Positions 26,651 through 38,851 of a stretch of DNA of 64,000 nt are shown here, piece by piece; within the stretch, counting starts at the first letter, position 1; the number at the start of each line of letters is the position of its first letter. Below the pieces are notes generated by a model, which saw nothing but the letters and a program-made list of their open reading frames with translations, was not told where the DNA came from and did no database searches. Source of the stretch: Emiliania huxleyi CCMP1516. Lineage: Eukaryota; Haptophyta; Isochrysidales; Noelaerhabdaceae. The stretch is taken from positions 487,162 through 551,161 of the forward strand of contig NW_005196603.1 in NCBI RefSeq assembly GCF_000372725.1, written 5' to 3'. The position numbers and the translations under genes are program-made.

Positions 26651-28489
26651 TTAGTGTGACCAAGGGTTATTGGCCCGCCGCCGTGAGTTCCACACGCGGG
26701 CCCACGCGACAGCAACACAGAGAACGACCACCGCTAGAAGCAGGCCGAGCCGAACTGCCAGCCATGGCATGGTTGCAGGCACTGGCACTGCAAACAAGCT
26801 TGCAATGATTGCTGGCACGCCGAGCGGCCATATCAGCATAATCACCAGCGGGTTGCGCAAAAAGAGTTGAAAATAGGCCTGATCCGACGGGTTGAGCCAC
26901 ACGGATGCATGGACGAATGTCATTGTGCAGAAGGCGTCGGCAGCCACGTTTAGGAGCGCGCGCCACTTTGACCGCTGTGAGAGGAAGGTCCGCTCGCGCA
27001 AAAGCGGCCACATGCCTGCTATGACAATGACGCAGCGTAAAATGCACCCTGCGAAGGCTTCGAGCAGGTTGTCGCACGAAAGCGATCCGGAGGCATACCG
27101 GTACTGACTGCCAAAGGCAACCATGAAGCTTTCCGGGGCGATGTTGACGGCGAACACGGCGAGCCCGAGGACCGCCGCATACAAACGGTTGAATAGCCAC
27201 ACTAAGAAGCGATGCGAACCCGCGTTCCCGACTGTAGCCGATTCCTCCGATTCCTCCGCGAGAAGAGCCGCGATTGCCGCGCCCACCTCCTCGCGCTGCT
27301 CAACAGGTAAGAGAAATAGCGCGAGGAGGTTATCGATAAAGGTGGCAAATGTGATTGCGAGCCCATCGAGCAGGAATTGGGTGCACGTCTCATCGTTGAA
27401 AAGGAGGGCGCACGTTGCACTCATAAGGCAGAACGGCAGGGAAAACATGCGCATGCGAACGTGAACCCAGCCCAAGCAGCGCACCCACACTGGAAGCTCT
27501 AGTCCATGAGCACGCGTGCGGTGGCGGAGCAGCCGCTTCTCCAGTGCAGCCTCGTCCCAGTCCTCGGTGAGCGGCATAAGGATCAGCAGCACTACGAAGA
27601 CGAGTACGAGGTAGTGCGTCGCGGCGAGGCGGCTCTGCCGTACGACGATATGGTCACACCGCAGCGGCATGATGTCGGTGGCGTCGCAGTGGGCCGCAGC
27701 CTCTCGCGCCCACTGCTCGCCGCTCAAGTCCTCGGCGGCACTGCGATCGAACCAGCCGACGCCAATGGCGAAGCTGTGCAGGCAGCGGAGCGGCGAGAGG
27801 TCGGTGAGCTAGGAGAGGGGGGACTAACTAGCATGCTAGCGTTCGGGGCCGCACCTCGAGTTGCTGTATATGTCGACGTATGGTCCAAGCACGTGACGCC
27901 GGCTGTCCAGCGCCATGATGATTCCGGATATGTTCTCCGCCGTCAGCCGCATCCAAAAACAGTCGACGCATAAGCCGGGCTCCTCGTTCTCGTGCCGCCA
28001 CGGCTGCCGCGTGATTGGCTCCCCAAATTTATAAAAATCCTTTGGGCTGCAATACTCTCCAACCGCGCAGTGATCGTGATTCGAGCAGCGTGGGGACCCA
28101 GCCTCGTAAGCGACCGCGTACATGATCGCCGACTGGCCACACATTAGGAGGATGGACAGAAGCAGCGGGATGGCCGCCGAGAGGGAGGCGCCTGGAGCGG
28201 TAGCCTTGACGAACGCCCACGCATGAATGCCACCCAAGCCAACAGAGTCGTAGCGGGCGAGAGGCCGCTGGTGGATGTGTGCGTCGGCGATTGAGAATGC
28301 GACTGTGCCTCGCTCGATCACGCTGGGTGCCGAAGGCTGGCGCATGATCTCCTCTTCATCGGTGCTGGTGCTCGCGTCGACCTGGGCCTGGGCTGGCGAC
28401 GTCAGTGAGAACCATGCCCACCGTGAAGGCACAGCCGAAACCGGTGAGAACCATGCCCACCGTGAAGGCACAGCCGAAACCGTGAGCAT
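26651..28489 (-). CDS. Multipass membrane protein with extracellular Cys-rich domain, 2 exons
   Basis: Exons (-): 28489-27855 and 27773-26651 with a GT-AG intron between, 1758 nt, in frame, 585 residues. An early helix (SAAIPLLLSILLMCGQSAIM) is followed by a Cys-rich loop (CSNHDHCAVGEYCS ... EEPGLCVDCFWM), then at least six to eight hydrophobic segments in exon 2 (for example THYLVLVFVVLLILMPL, AAVLGLAVFAVNIAPESFMV, LLLAVVVLCVAVAWARVW). The start is uncertain: the first 30 residues encode a tandem duplication (SAVPSRWAWFS twice), and an in-frame ATG at MRQPSAPS is an alternative. The family is unknown to me; architecture suggests a channel or receptor. Confidence 0.7.
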
Positions 28490-29884
28490 CGATCAGCGAC
28501 GGCGAGCACCCCACTGGAGACGAACGAGCTCGGAGCGTGAGGTGCGGAGCGTGAGGTGCGGAATTGCAGGTTGTGGAAAACAAACCTGGAATCGATGTTG
28601 GCTTGTTCCAATAGGAGCGAGGCCTCTTCCGTTGGGGGACCGAGTGAATGAATAGGAAACGAGGGTTTCCCATTGTGACCCGCTCCTGCGCGAGCGTGAC
28701 ACTGCACTTGGCGCCGAGCGCCCGCGGCTCAGACCTTGTGTGCAAGCCGACCCTCGGTGCAAGCACCGGTCCGGACCGATGGCGCTCGGTGTGGAGCAAG
28801 CAAGACCCCCCCCCCCCCGCCCATCGGCGCGCGCCCGAGGTTCAAACGGCCGCCAGGAGCACCAAGAGGACTCCTCATGGCTATGACCAAGTGGGCTTCG
28901 ACCGGCCTCGGCTGGGGGGGCGAATTGTCCCGGCTGCGGACGCGTTCTGCAGCCCCCTGGGCGTGGGTCAGCACCCCAAAACTGCCCCTCGGCGGCATAC
29001 AGCACTGCCAGCCAGCCTCTTCCTCCTCCTAAGGGCTGTACTATAGGCCATATTGCGCCGCCTCCTACTGGCAGCCGGGCGGGCGCGCGCCGCGGGCGCC
29101 TCGGCGCGCGCACGGCTCGCAAAGTTCGAACGAGTACTGCCGCCCGGCCGCCTCAAGGCTGCCGGGCGGCAGTACTCGCCTAGCAGCAGCAGCAGCAGAG
29201 AGAGGCGCCAATTTTGAGGTTGCCCGAGACAGCCTGGAGATGGCCCCGCGTTGTAGCCCCGCGGTGCCGGCGCCTCACATCTCAGCATCCAGGGGCCAGT
29301 TCCGCCGCGCAGTCGGGCACAGCTTTGTCGACAAAGAGCTTGATCAAAATTTCGCCGAAGAAGCGGCACCGGCTGCACGCCGGGATGAACCCGGACCGAT
29401 CCCATTGTTCACAACCGCCGCGGCGAGCCGCCGCGGGCCCACAGGAGGGCTCGGAGCCGCGGCACCGGTCCGCGCCGCCAGCGGGGCGAGAGCACCAGCC
29501 TACAACCTGCCGATATGGCAGTTGCGACGGCGCTTTCACACATTAACTTGGAGCACTTGGAGTGCAGTCATTAGTCCAGGGCCGGGGAACTGAGAGCCGC
29601 ACCCAGCGAGCCGGACGATCGGGATCGGGCTACGGGCTAGAGAGCCCTGACCCCTAGCTAGGGGGGTGCGCGTTCGCAGGGAAAGGGCCGTAAAGTAAAC
29701 ACAGGTCTCCGAGGGTTGGCTCCGTGTACCGGGTTTCCCCTTAACTTCAGAACGCCCCCTCTACTCGGTCGGAGCTAGTAAGTAGACACGCCACTGTGTA
29801 CACCACGCACGTACACAGGTCCTCACTCAGCATCCCGTATCAGGGTTCCCCCGCCCGCCCTCCCGGGGCTCCGGTTCTCCCTGA
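28490..29884. other. GC-rich region without a supported gene
   Basis: Several open frames on both strands, none with a recognisable domain. A minus frame at 29282-29539 has many Cys and a plus frame from 29240 covers the same DNA; neither can be preferred. A perfect hairpin lies at 29131-29178. Confidence 0.4.
29131..29178. repeat. Perfect 18-bp inverted repeat
   Basis: The arm cgagtactgccgcccggc (29131-29148) and its exact complement (29161-29178) are separated by 12 bp. It could be a foldback or MITE core or a structured RNA. No flanking target duplication seen. Confidence 0.85.
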
Positions 29885-30260
29885 TTCGCTCTTTTATTCG
29901 CCAGGTAGGTAGGTAGTAAGGTGAAGAACAGCCAGGCTCGGACTGGACACCAACGCGGTATGGGTGGACGCTAGACAGATGATGACGACACGCACGAGCG
30001 ACACACAGACACAAACAAGCTCACAAGACACACAGCCAGCTGGCTGCCACACACCCTGAGTCGGCGTACACATAACTCAGGGCCACATCCTCCCTGTCGC
30101 CCCCCCCCAGCACTCCACGGTGCCAAGGGCACAAACAAGGGCACAACTCAAACAACAGACGACAGGAAGCGATATGTGAGGCTAGAGCAGTTTGCTCCAC
30201 CTCTAGCAATCTCACCGGCCGGCGAGGCACGGACGAGACCGTGTGTGGGGTCTAAGTGAG
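29885..30260 (-). repeat. Dispersed repeat family A, copy 3 (inverted)
   Basis: Reverse complement of the 16755-17130 copy, including the outer segment ending gagaccgtgtgtggggtc. It starts with ggtaggtaggtag, the complement of the family's 3' end. No gene overlaps it. Confidence 0.8.
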
Positions 30261-31832
<1,572 letters not shown>

Positions 31833-33285
31833 ATGGACACCGACGTACTCTTCCTCAAGATCGAGCGGCTCCGCAGACTCTATCGCTCGGAAATCCTCAC
31901 GGTGCCGGTCGAGCGCGGCGATAACGGAACCTTTGGCCTCGGGCTGTCGGACGACAATGAGGTGCTGCGGCTGCACCACGATGCCAACGCGCAGGTGATC
32001 GAGCCTGGCGACCAGGTCATCTCGGTGGAGGGCGTGCCGCTCGGCCGAGGCCCGCTCTCTCGCCTCCTCGCCGAGCGCTTCGCGGAGCGTCAGGCGGTGA
32101 CACTGACGCTGTCGCGCGCCGAGCCTTCCACCTCGACGGCACCGCTGACGGGCGACGTGTTTGCGACGCTCAAGCTGCTGCGCGCCGACGGGTCGCTGCT
32201 GCAGGAGTACCCGTCCGACCTCTGGCGCTTCCGCCCCGACGCTGCGTGGGGCGCCTGCTGGACACTTCGCGTCCCGCGAGGCGTCGCGTGCGCCTCGCTG
32301 CAGCTGCAGCGCTCGCTGCTCTTCACGGATCCTCCGGTCGGCTCGGCGGTGCTGCAGCTGGACTCGCTCCCGGCCGAGGAGCTGCACACGGCGTGGCACG
32401 GCCTGCGCCCCGACGCGTCCCGCTGGTCCTCGTCGCGCTCTCGGCCGCTCGGCTCCTCTTCGTTGGCCGGAGAGGTTCTGATCTCGGTGCAGCCGAGATA
32501 CCGCCGAGACACGGGGAGATGTGGGGAGATACAGACCGACGCCCTCCACCCAGCCTCCTGCCCTAGCCTCTCAGGGCTGCCCGACCCGTTACGGGGCGGT
32601 GCGGGAGAGGGCTCGGTACCACCGCAGAGACATGACTAATGGAGACAGACCGCTCCCGCCCGCCGCCTCTGCCTCGCGGGGAAGGAGGCTCCGCCACGCA
32701 GACCACACCACCCCCATGCCGCCCGTACAGCCGACTGAACACGTAGCAGTCGGACTGCGCTCACCCGCGGGCTTGGCTAGAGGGCGAGGCGTGTTGAGAG
32801 AGGGCCGGCTCGGGCGGCTGGACTACCGCAGGAGGGAGAGGGTGGGTTCAGGTATCGGGCGGGGAGGGAGAGGGTGGGTTCAGGTATCGGGCGGGGAGGG
32901 AGAGGGTGGGTTCAGGTATCGGGCGGGGAGGGAGAGGGTGCGTTCAGGTATCGGGCAGGGAGGGAGCGGGTGGGTTCAGAAATCGGGCAAGGAGGGAGCG
33001 GGTGGGTTCGTATCGGGCGGCTAGCCTCCCCGCTGGCCAACGGCGAGGGGCGTGCGGCGCTCACTCGCCCTCGCCCCCCCCTGCACCCCCTCCCCCCCCC
33101 CGCCCCGCCCTTCCCACCAGGTGCGGAGGTATCGCGAGTCCTCCTCTGTTAGCCCAGGCGGGCACAGCCTGCACAGCTTTGACAACGGCTGGGAGAGCGC
33201 CGACGAGTTCTTCGCGCCCCTTCTGCCCGAGCAGCACGCGCCTGCGCCCCTCAAACCAATCGCGGAGCCGTCGCCCATTTTGTGA
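31833..33285 (+). CDS. PDZ-domain protein with possible C2-like segment, 2 exons
   Basis: Exons 31833-32486 and 33121-33285, 819 nt, 272 residues, starting MDTDVLFLKIERLRRLYRSE. The PDZ-like region (about residues 25-90) has GTFGLGLSDDNEVLRLHHDA, then IEPGDQVISVEGVPLG. A beta-rich stretch follows (GDVFATLKLLRADGSLLQEY, ACWTLRVPRGVACASLQLQR) that might be a C2-type domain. The 634-nt GT-AG intron starts GTGCAGCCGAGATACCG and is followed by the exon start GTGCGGAGGTATCGCGAG, a diverged duplication. It contains a 32-bp minisatellite. Scaffold or membrane-proximal adaptor is a guess. Confidence 0.7.
32840..33018 (+). repeat. 32-bp minisatellite in an intron
   Basis: About five or six units of gagggtgggttcaggtatcg plus gcggggaggga, the last ones diverged, within the intron of the PDZ gene. 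Confidence 0.9.
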
Positions 33286-33922
33286 AGGCCGGCGCAAACC
33301 TGTTCTAGACGGAGAGGCACAGCGACGGCGCCGCGGATTAGTTGGCCGCGGCTCCCAGCAGCTCTCGCCACTTCGTGAGAGTTGAGACCTCTTTTGCGGC
33401 CCGCGGTAGGGTGTGTAAAGTATCGGAGAGACCTGTCAGCATTCCATTGTGGCACATGCCACTACATCTACTACCCGTTTTGGTGCGCGTTTTGTTTTAT
33501 TTGTTTAGACCAGCACTCGAGGTAACTTGAGCGATCCCGTGTTCTCCTGAGTCAGATCACAGACCCGGGGGGAGTGCCAGGCGGCGGCCGGCGCAAGCGG
33601 CCATGGCGAGCGGAGGCCCAAAGTCCAAACACAAACACGAGTGTGGAGCCCACGCATCCCCCTGCCGTCATCGAGTACCTGCCGTCTCTGGGGGCTCTGC
33701 CGACTCCAGCACGCAGCGATGGAAGCGCAGCAGCGACTCGTCGCAGTCGAGCTGCATTCCGGCGTGGGGCGGCAGGGAGGGAGGTTGCAACTTGGGCGGC
33801 AGGGAGGGAAGTGGCGGTCGTGAGGCTGTGCTGTGGCGGCAGTTACCTCGCCAGCGTGGAGCACACACGCTGCGTATAGTCGCTTCCACCGCGAGCACGC
33901 GCCTACTCCCAATCAGACAGCA
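33286..33922. other. Spacer
   Basis: Between the PDZ gene stop and the end of the CX9C gene on the other strand. No gene seen; the overlapping open frames are short and compositionally biased. Confidence 0.4.
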
Positions 33923-34261
33923 TCACGCCGCCAGGCGAAGAGTGCATCCGGGGCGCCATGCTCCCTCGAGACCGAGGATGCGAAAGCGCCGGCGCTCGCC
34001 AGCCTCGACGCAGGTATCCAGCGTATCCTGCAATCAGTGCCGAACTCGGAATGGTTCCGGCTTCGGCTCCCTGCCAAAGGGCGGGGCCGCGTCACGCACC
34101 CGCAGAGCGTCGCAGGGGCGCCAGTCTCTGTGGGCCTCCATGCAGCGGCGGTGAGAGTCGACGAGAGGGCCGCAGCCGAACGGAAAGCGCAGGAGCAACG
34201 TCATCTCCTCGAGCTCCCGTGCGTGCCGCTCGCGACGGGCGTCGTCGAACGAGCTGGCCAT
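33923..34261 (-). CDS. Small CX9C (CHCH-like) protein, 2 exons
   Basis: Exons (-): 34261-34112 and 34027-33923, 255 nt, 84 residues, starting MASSFDDARRERHARELEEM. The key run is GCGPLVDSHRRCMEAHRDWR then PCDTLDTC: Cys-x9-Cys-x9-Cys-x5-Cys. CX9C proteins fold by disulfides in the mitochondrial intermembrane space and often serve respiratory-complex assembly; here this is inference from spacing only. The intron may be GA-AG (donor GACGCTCTG, exon 2 start GATACGCTG) or GT-AG 12 nt further, which adds DALR in frame. Confidence 0.55.
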
Positions 34262-34540
34262 CGTGCGCGGCGGGAGCGGCTACTTATTTTTTTCTTATTT
34301 TTTTGCTAGCCAAGGAAGTTTTTTCTTCCTTTCGACAAGCCCGCGGCTGGGGCCCAGGGCCCGAGCTGCCCAGGGTGGCCATTGGTGAGCTGAGGCCCCG
34401 CCGCCACCCTAGCCTCGCGCCTCTGCTCGCGGGCCGCCTGCTGCGCGCTGCTTGGCGCATCCACCGCCTTGCCGCACCCTGCACCGCCGCCGCCGCTCGC
34501 TATAGAACGCACCCTGCCCGCGCCCTGCAGACCTGCTCAA

Positions 34541-34993
34541 ATGGCGATGCAAGTAACCGTCAAGTCTTGGCACGCGGTGGCCAGCTGGACGTGGACGAGC
34601 GAGGACGACGTGTGTGGGATCTGCCACATGCCGCTGGATGGCTGCGCACCGGGAGCGCCGGGACCCGGTGATGACTCGCCAGTCGTATGGGGCAGGGTGC
34701 GCACCATCCGCCGCGCAGTGCACATGCTCTCGCTTCCTGGTCACTCTTTCCCGCGCCTCGTAGTGCTCGCACTACTTCCACCTCATGTGCATCAACACCT
34801 GGCTGCACAACAAGAACACCTGCCCGATCTGCCGGCGGAAGTGGGAGTTCGCCAGGTGCGCAGCCTGACCCCTCCGCCCCCGCCCGCCCCGCGCGGCCCC
34901 TCCATCTCACCTTACAAACTCAATGCTCGTAGTGCGCCGAAGCCAGCTCCAGCGACGCCCGGCGCGCCGAGAGGCGCCGCAGCAGACAGCTGA
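34541..34993 (+). CDS. APC11: Anaphase-promoting complex subunit 11 (RING-H2), 3 exons
   Basis: Exons 34541-34696, 34764-34855, 34933-34993, 309 nt, 102 residues. The N-terminus VTVKSWHAVASWTWTSEDDV and the RING CGICHMPLDGC, PGDDSPVVWGR, CSHYFHLMCINTWLHNKNTC, PICRRKWEF follow APC11 closely, including the long loop between the first and second Cys pairs and the PGDD..VVWG element. APC11 binds E2 in the APC/C and drives ubiquitination in mitosis. Both introns are GT-AG. If the second is not removed the protein would end five residues later (ARCAA), which is also plausible. Confidence 0.88.
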   Translation: MAMQVTVKSWHAVASWTWTSEDDVCGICHMPLDGCAPGAPGPGDDSPVVWGRVRTIRRAVHMLSLPGHSFPRLVVLALLPPHVHQHLAAQQEHLPDLPAEVGVRQVRSLTPPPPPAPRGPSISPYKLNARSAPKPAPATPGAPRGAAADS

Positions 34994-35678
34994 TCGGAGA
35001 GAGGCGGATTTTGGGTTGCGGCATGCGCCCCGGCCTGGGCGAATCGGGTTTCTACCGTTCTCTGCGTTCCCCCCGTGTGGATATTTGTTTCCGGTGTGTA
35101 CGTCGTCCGTGAATGATGGAATTCAAAGCGGCCGCGGGCTCGCGGCACACTGCACACACGTCGATACTCGGAAGTACGAGGGAAACCACACGCGCACGCA
35201 TCTGCCGCCCAGAGCCTCGCCACGCCGCCGTGCGTCGATCGAGCGGGTCTGCGCGAGGGGCGGAGGGCCGTGCTCGGTGGGGGAAATGTGGGGAGGCTCC
35301 GGGTTTTGGGCCGTCGGCGCTGGCGCTGGCTCAGGATCCCGTCGAGCGGGTGATCCGGTTTCAAATCAGGAGGCCGCGGATCAAGGCGGCTCAAATATGG
35401 AGGGCAAGATCGGGTCTTCACCGCCAGCGGTGCAGGGCAGGGAGTGTGTCAGGTGGCGTCCCGCCTCCCGCCGGGCTCAGACGGAAGAAGCATGCTTCCG
35501 TTCAGCGCGCGCGGCGTGCCGCGCACTCGTACAAGAGGTGTCAGAGTGCTGGCTCTTCACCGCCCGGCGGGACGGAGACGGGGGCTGCGTCTGTGGTGGT
35601 TGTGCGAGCCGCACCGGAGAGCGGAAGGCGGCGAGCGGAAGCGGAAGCGGAAGGCGACGTGAGCGCAAGGAGAAAAAC

Positions 35679-36699
35679 ATGAGTGAAAAAAAAAGGTCGG
35701 CGGGCACGTCTCTCCGCATGGTGGCCTCCCTGCTCGCTCCCAGCGCCACGCGCGGACAGTCAGTGAACGGCGTCTCGCCCGCCGCGTCCGCGGTCGCGCC
35801 TCCACTCGGCGGCGACACATGCGGCGGCGACACCTGCTCGGCGGCGCCATGGACCTGCTGCTCGGCGGCGCCATGGACCTGCTGCTCGGCGGCGCCATGG
35901 ACCTGCTGCTCGGCGGCGCCATGGACCTGCTGCTCGGCGGCGCCATGGACCTGCTGCTCGGCGGCGCCATGGACCTGCTGCTCGGCGGCGCCATGGACCT
36001 GCTGCTCGGCGGCGCCATGGACCTGCTGCTCGGCGGCGCCATGGACCTGCTGCTCGGCGGCGCCATGGACCTGCTGCTCGGCACCTGGCGACGCGGCTCG
36101 GGCTGCCGCTGCATCTGCCGCCTCTGCCTCCCCTCTGCCTCTGCTGCCCCCACCTCTGCTGCCGCCGCCGCCGCCTCTGCCTCCGCTCCCTCTGCCCTCT
36201 GCTGCCGCCACGGCTCCTCCTGCTCCTCCGGTGCAGCAGTACCACCCTGTTGTCCCCGTATCAGCCTCTCTGAGAGCATCGGGGACAACTCTGCCCACCA
36301 TTCCTGCTGCTGCTGCGTGCTGTGCTGCGGGCTGCGCTGCGGGCCATGCTGCGAGCTGCGCTGCTGGCGGCTGCGCTGGCTTCTTTGCGGGCGGCGCGAC
36401 TGGCGAAGCGGAGTGCCAAGGCCGCGGCGGGCGCGGCCAACAACTACGACTTCATGACGTGGGCGGCGAGCACACGCGGCGGCATTGGCCGCGAGGCGGC
36501 GGAGTGGTTCACCACCGGCTTCGCCGCCAAGGTCGCCCTGGCGCGCTCCGACGGCGAGAAGTGGCGAGTGCGCAACGAGCGCAAGCGCCTCCTGCAGCAG
36601 CACTCGGCCATCATTGCGAGGCGCAACTGGGAGATCATCCAGCGCAACGCGTGGCCGAGGATGGGCGGCGTGGCGCCGCGAGCGCCGCCAGTCGAGTAG
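35679..36699 (+). CDS. Repeat-rich hypothetical gene, exon structure unresolved
   Basis: From ATG 35679 a frame reads MSEKKRSAGTSLRMVASLLA, then ten CSAAPWTC units, a poly-Pro tract and PVQQYHPVVPVSA. Around 36300-36390 the coding frame must shift to reach the strongly protein-like end at 36388-36699. The 24-bp repeat is open in all six frames, so I cannot say which is used. The boundaries given are outer limits, not a finished model. Confidence 0.35.
35834..36083 (+). repeat. 24-bp tandem repeat, ten copies
   Basis: The unit is ctgctgctcggcggcgccat plus ggac, ten near-identical copies. Six-frame products include LLLGGAMD and CSAAPWTC on + and AEQQVHGA on -. The homogeneity points to recent expansion. 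Confidence 0.95.
36388..36699 (+). pseudogene. C-terminal segment resembling retroelement tails
   Basis: The frame reads RSAKAAAGAANNYDFMTWAA, GIGREAAEWFTTGFAAKVAL, ARSDGEKWRVRNERKRLLQQ, HSAIIARRNWEIIQRNAWP, then a stop at 36699. The arrangement (YDFMTW...GIG...F...Q.HS.IIARRN) recalls the remnant at 14439-14789. It may instead be the last exon of the gene at 35679. Confidence 0.35.
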
Positions 36700-37744
36700 T
36701 AGCGGTAGGGAGTAGAGGTAGTCGTCACAGTAGTGTCCTGTCAGAGCGTCCCGTGTCGGTCAAGCAGCGTCTGTCGGATAGTAGGAGAGAGTGTGTCGTG
36801 TGTCGTGCGGATCAGTCCTGTCTGGGCGGGGGGGGGAAAGAGACGGAGAGGAGATTCATTGAGCCTTGGCACCAGCCGGGCAGTGGGTTTGGCCCTGGCA
36901 TCAGCCGGGCATGTTGTTGATTTGGCCTTGGCATCAGCCCTGGCAGGCGGGCACGCGGGACATGCACAGGCGCCAAGGGGCGCAGAACCGACCTAACCCG
37001 TCGGAGGTGGGGGGAAGGGAGTACCGCCGGGTTCCCCTGCGTGAGCGCAAGAGTAACCCCGAGAGGGCTGAAGATGAGCGGTACGCGCAGGGGTCGGCGT
37101 GACGGGGCGAGGGACGCGCCGCGCGGGGCGCCGCCTCACCGGCCCAAGTGGCGCAGGGCGAGGCGGCGAGAACCGAGCGAGCACGTCCTCGTGAGCCCCG
37201 TGGCTCCAACCAGGCCCTTCCTTTTTTTGAGCAGGTGTGACGCCGCGCGAGCGACGCTCCGAGATCGCCCGAGATAGCGCGGCGCGGCGGTGGGTGAGGT
37301 GGGGTGGGGTGGAGTGGCGTGGCGTGGAGCTCCGGGATTGCGCGAGATTGTGCGAGACCGCCCGAGGTCACGCGGCGCGGCCCGAGATCGCCCGAGATCG
37401 CGCGGCCCGAGATCGCGCGGCGCGGCCCGGGGCGGGGTGGATGGGTTGGGAGCGAGGGGGCGGAAGTGTTCAGTGCGGTAGATCGGTCAGTCGGGGCGCG
37501 TGAGCCGGACTTGGGAGCCGGACAGCTTTCATTTCTCTCTGCGTTGTTGAGCCAGGACTCAACATACTCGTTCTGTTGCCATCCCAAACTGTCACTCCCC
37601 TTTCTCCCGGCCGGGGCGGGGCGCGCGCGGGGGCGGCGGGTGTGCGGCGAGTGTGCGGGATGTCTGTGGGCCCGAGAGCGATATGCCATGTCCGCCTTGC
37701 GTTTGTTTTCATAACATCGAAGGCTAAGCTCAAAAAGCTCGTCG
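36700..37744. other. Region before scaffold gap, unresolved
   Basis: Contains short repeats of gagatcgcccgagatcgcgc (about 37255-37420), typical of intron filling in this window, and a frame ending FVFITSKAKLKKLV at the gap. On the other strand the gap is followed by ELFELSLRCYENKRKADMAY. A gene crosses the gap but strand and exons cannot be fixed. Confidence 0.4.
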
Positions 37745-37844
37745 NNNNNNNNNNNNNNNNNNNNNNNNNNNNNNNNNNNNNNNNNNNNNNNNNNNNNNNN
37801 NNNNNNNNNNNNNNNNNNNNNNNNNNNNNNNNNNNNNNNNNNNN
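37745..37844. other. Assembly gap (100 N)
   Basis: Exactly 100 undetermined bases, a conventional placeholder, so the true distance is unknown. Confidence 0.99.
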
Positions 37845-37846
37845 CA

Positions 37847-38566
37847 GACGACGAGGCCGACGACTGGAAGTACATCCGCGGCAAGATTGTCGCGCCCGAC
37901 GGCTCGCTCAACTACGAGGTGCCAGTAACGTTTACCAAGGAGCTGTTCTCCTCTCTGGAACGCTTTGCGGAAGCAGTCGGGTTGCGTGAGTGGAATGGCT
38001 CCATCGAAGCCCTCGAGGCTGCTGCAGCCGTGGCCGAGCCATCGACGGAGAGAGCTCGGCTATTGGAAGAACTAGATGCTCTGCTCTCAGCAGACTCGCT
38101 TAAGCGAGAGGCTGGAACTTGGGGTTGCAAAACTCTTATCCGAGAGGCGGTGAGCACGGCCCTCGACAACTTGCAGGACGAGCTTGTGGTCCGTCAGGTG
38201 CCATTTGCCATCGCCACGACGTCACGCCTCACGTTCCGAGGGGCTCCGCTCAAATGGTCCTGGGAGGACTTACGATACGAGACGGAGCCCGAGAAGGAGG
38301 GAGGACCTCGTATGGTGCTCGAGAGGTTGAAGCCGCTGCATGAGACCCCGACCCTCACCCCCCCTGACGACGGCAACAAGAAGGCGACAGCTCCGAAGCA
38401 GGCGCAAAAGAAGGGAGCAAAGGTGGAAGGGAAAGCTTCTCCGGATCCGCAAGTGCTGTGCTTGCCTCTTGCCTCGACGCAAGAGGGTGCAGGCTCACGG
38501 TTTCGATCGGTCCTTCTGCAGCTCGCGGATAGCGTCGCAGACTTGTACATGGATGCTAGCAGTTGA
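37847..38566 (+). CDS. Hypothetical protein, 5' end lost in gap
   Basis: The frame is open from the gap edge: DDEADDWKYIRGKIVAPDGS, LNYEVPVTFTKELFSSLERF, AEAVGLREWNGSIEALEAAA and, later, LKREAGTWGCKTLIREAVST, KWSWEDLRYETEPEKEGGPR, then a Lys-rich linker and FRSVLLQLADSVADLYMDASS-stop. At least 239 residues, one exon. No family recognised. Its base and codon use match neighbours. An upstream exon before the gap is likely. Confidence 0.6.
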   Translation, partial: DDEADDWKYIRGKIVAPDGSLNYEVPVTFTKELFSSLERFAEAVGLREWNGSIEALEAAAAVAEPSTERARLLEELDALLSADSLKREAGTWGCKTLIREAVSTALDNLQDELVVRQVPFAIATTSRLTFRGAPLKWSWEDLRYETEPEKEGGPRMVLERLKPLHETPTLTPPDDGNKKATAPKQAQKKGAKVEGKASPDPQVLCLPLASTQEGAGSRFRSVLLQLADSVADLYMDASS

Positions 38567-38851
38567 CGCGATCGGTTTCGTCGCGGTCGAGGCCGAGCGG
38601 AGCTTGGCGCCGCGAGAGGGGGTCTGCAGGGGGACGGGTTGTGTGCGCGTCTGCGTCGTGACTCCTGTGCGTTTGATAGACGCTTGGAAATCGAATCCAG
38701 CCTTCCGCTCCCCCCTCCCTTCTCTACTAGACGCGTCCGACGCCGTCCTAAACTGTAGTACGACCACAAGAACCTTGTACTGGCATGTGGAGGGGCAGGA
38801 TCGCTAGGCCCAACACGACACACACTTCACTGTAAAGTACGACCTGTGACC

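Noticed and set aside
29820-30230. Small ORFs inside repeat family A
   Set aside because: Similar short frames occur in all copies, but substitutions and gaps between copies do not respect codons.
34923-36920. A 665-codon frame across the 24-bp repeat
   Set aside because: It runs through the APC11 3' end, uses a non-ATG start, and changes character where the real coding frame (36388-36699) is different.
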